Origin: Nostoc cf. edaphicum LEGE 07299
Lineage (GTDB): Bacteria > Cyanobacteriota > Cyanobacteriia > Cyanobacteriales > Nostocaceae
DNA: 7,181 bases
Direction: 5' to 3'
Assembly: GCF_015207245.1 (NCBI RefSeq)
Contig: NZ_JADEXF010000163.1
Coordinates: forward strand, 1 to 7,181
Positions 6,237-7,181 of this stretch are shown piece after piece (position 1 is the first letter of the stretch; every line of letters begins with the position of its first letter). A program made the translations under genes and the position numbers. The notes under the pieces were generated by a model, which did not search any database, had not been told where the DNA came from, and saw nothing but the letters and a program-made list of their open reading frames with translations.

Positions 6237-6807
6237 TGTATTTCCGGGAATGAATTTACATAGGTCTAAATTAAAAGCATTCTCAGACCGAATGTGACTG
6301 CTTTTTCAAGTATTTGTATAAGTTAATACTTATTTATACTGAGTACAGTCACTTGTTCCTTTATACATCTTTTATTCAGATTTGTATCTACGAAATTCTG
6401 CTTAAAGTCGCTTAAACACACCTTTACGTAATAACTACGTTAAATGTATGATTTTCATGAATTCTTTTATCTACTTTGGCAATGAAATTATTAAGTTAAA
6501 TAGGATCTAAAAAGCAATACGGTTCAGTTAAGGATTTTTGATACCAGCCAGAAATTTCAGAACACTATCAGTAGTGAGGGCTTGCTCAAGGCGATCGCAC
6601 TTGTTGAGGAATTGCCAACGGCGATGGGGAACTGGTGGAGGTAGAGGTTAGGATTAGACCTAACTGTAGTAAAATGTGATGGGACTCGTCGCCTTTACCC
6701 ACAACTCTAATTTGTCCAGAGCGATCGCCTCCATTCTCTTGTGGTTATAGTTTGAAAACACGTCCTAGTGGGTTAGGTTTTTCGTGGCTTTTCCACGTTC
6801 ATGATGG
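6237..6807. other. Region without an intact gene
   Basis: This is 571 bp. The part next to copy 2 (about 6237-6445) is AT-rich and holds the blocks conserved in front of copy 1, plus a perfect 8-bp palindrome TTACGTAA at 6424-6431 and an inverted repeat AAGTAT/ATACTT at 6308-6331. About 6446-6527 shows nothing. From about 6528 to 6800 the composition is less AT-rich, with two HIP1 sites (6591-6598, 6721-6728), a possible decayed reading frame, a hairpin GTTAGG-attaga-CCTAAC at 6647-6664 and a short one CGTGG-ctttt-CCACG near 6783-6797. Neither hairpin is followed by a T-run on the minus strand. Confidence 0.6.
6528..6750 (-). pseudogene. Possible decayed 3' end of a gene
   Basis: Two overlapping minus-strand frames read like protein but have no start. 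The upstream one contains ENGGDRSGQIRVVGKGDE and SHHILLQLGLIL and stops at 6586-6588. The downstream one contains VPHRRWQFLNKCDRLEQAL and DSVLKFLAGIKNP and stops at 6528-6530. Together they would fit one coding region broken by a frameshift around 6620-6650. I do not recognise the family. The GCGATCGC sites by themselves generate peptides such as GDRS and CDRL, so chance is a real alternative. Confidence 0.25.
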
Positions 6808-7181
6808 CTATGCATCCTGTACTGGATGTTGCCCATAATATGGTAAAGCCTCTGACCAATTAGGAAATTTGCCCTCTTGCCAATCGAGATTAGCTAGTTC
6901 CAAAATACTTGTCACCGTTGCTGCTAGCCCAGATTGAGCTTGAATCAGCTGATAATTAGTGTTCCAATTCGCTAAAGTTTCCTGCCACGCTTCTGGTGTC
7001 AACACTCTATCTGACAAACACACTTTTAGTTTAGAAGTATCTGGCTCAAACTGATAAATAGCAGCGAAAATTTGACCTCGTTGTGCTGGCATTTCCACAG
7101 CAAAAGTTGTTAAATTTTGGCTTTTGCCTACTTCTGACCAAGCTACCGCAGCCAAAGTTGAAATCGCAAATACAGGAATAT
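6808..7181 (-). CDS. Partial C-terminal end of an unrecognised protein
   Basis: The frame is open from the right edge to a TAG at 6808-6810, giving about 124 visible residues. It begins PVFAISTLAAVAWSEVGKSQ and ends SEALPYYGQHPVQDA. A TTG at 7155 lies inside the frame, but there is no reason to take it as the start because the reading continues upstream without a stop. The visible part mixes a beta-like stretch (GQIFAAIYQFEPDTSKLKVCL) with probable helices (TPEAWQETLANWNTNYQL, LAATVTSILELANLDWQ), so it looks like a soluble globular domain. No motif allows a family to be named. A 571-bp gap separates it from the paralogue pair, so it is probably a separate transcription unit. Confidence 0.7.
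   Translation of the reverse strand, partial: IPVFAISTLAAVAWSEVGKSQNLTTFAVEMPAQRGQIFAAIYQFEPDTSKLKVCLSDRVLTPEAWQETLANWNTNYQLIQAQSGLAATVTSILELANLDWQEGKFPNWSEALPYYGQHPVQDA

Larger units (their letters stand above)
5046..6435 (-). repeat. Tandem gene duplication including upstream regions
   Basis: The duplicated unit covers gene plus upstream DNA: about 5046-5720 and 5742-6435. Besides the protein similarity, the upstream regions share short blocks in the same order on the coding strand: ACGTAWAGGTGTGTWT (around 5699-5715 and 6414-6430), ACTGTAC followed by an AAATAA run (around 5652-5670 and 6332-6350), CTATGTAAATT (5526-5536 and 6253-6263) and ATACAAT at the start codon. DNA between the blocks has diverged and differs in length, so the duplication is old. 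Confidence 0.7.

Noticed and set aside
6783..6797. Hairpin CGTGG-ctttt-CCACG after the gene at 6808 as a terminator
   Set aside because: The stem is only 5 bp, and on the minus strand it is followed by an A-run rather than the T-run of an intrinsic terminator.

Overview
The window looks like filamentous cyanobacterial (Nostocales-like) DNA. Perfect HIP1 octamers (GCGATCGC) occur at 1125-1132, 3761-3768, 6591-6598 and 6721-6728, intergenic DNA is AT-rich, and the main locus encodes a very long RTX-type calcium-binding protein of the modular kind common in that group. Every gene I can support is on the minus strand, so transcription runs from high to low coordinates.

Layout in transcription order. 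At 6808-7181 is the 3' end of an unrecognised gene that enters from the right edge. It is followed by 571 bp without an intact gene (6237-6807), part of which may be a decayed reading frame and part the upstream region of the next gene. Then come two tandem paralogous genes for small single-span membrane proteins with conserved cysteines (5742-6236 and 5046-5510), each preceded by a similar upstream region. Forty bases further on, with a strong Shine-Dalgarno, starts the RTX locus (161-5005). A further reading frame begins at 116 and leaves through the left edge.

The main observation concerns the RTX locus. It appears as two open frames, 469 aa (3596-5005) and 1132 aa (161-3559), but both lie in the same frame and are separated by one TAG codon (3596-3598) and 12 sense codons. 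Those 12 codons encode the first beta strand of a von Willebrand factor A (VWA) domain and the start of its DxSxS metal-binding motif, so the TAG cuts directly into that fold. The ancestral product was almost certainly one protein of about 1614 residues: an unrecognised N-terminal module, a short RTX array, a VWA domain, more RTX, Calx-beta, a cadherin-like domain, long RTX arrays and a C-terminal domain of the type I secretion kind. Whether the TAG is an inactivating mutation, a sequencing error or a codon that is read through cannot be decided here. TAG is also the normal stop of this gene (as a tandem TAG TAG) and of the gene at 6808, which argues against reassignment of the codon.

Functionally the locus suggests an exported, calcium-folded surface or extracellular adhesion-like protein, with two small envelope proteins encoded just upstream. 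A functional link between them is suggested only by proximity. I see no CRISPR array, RNA gene, insertion sequence or recognisable defence system.
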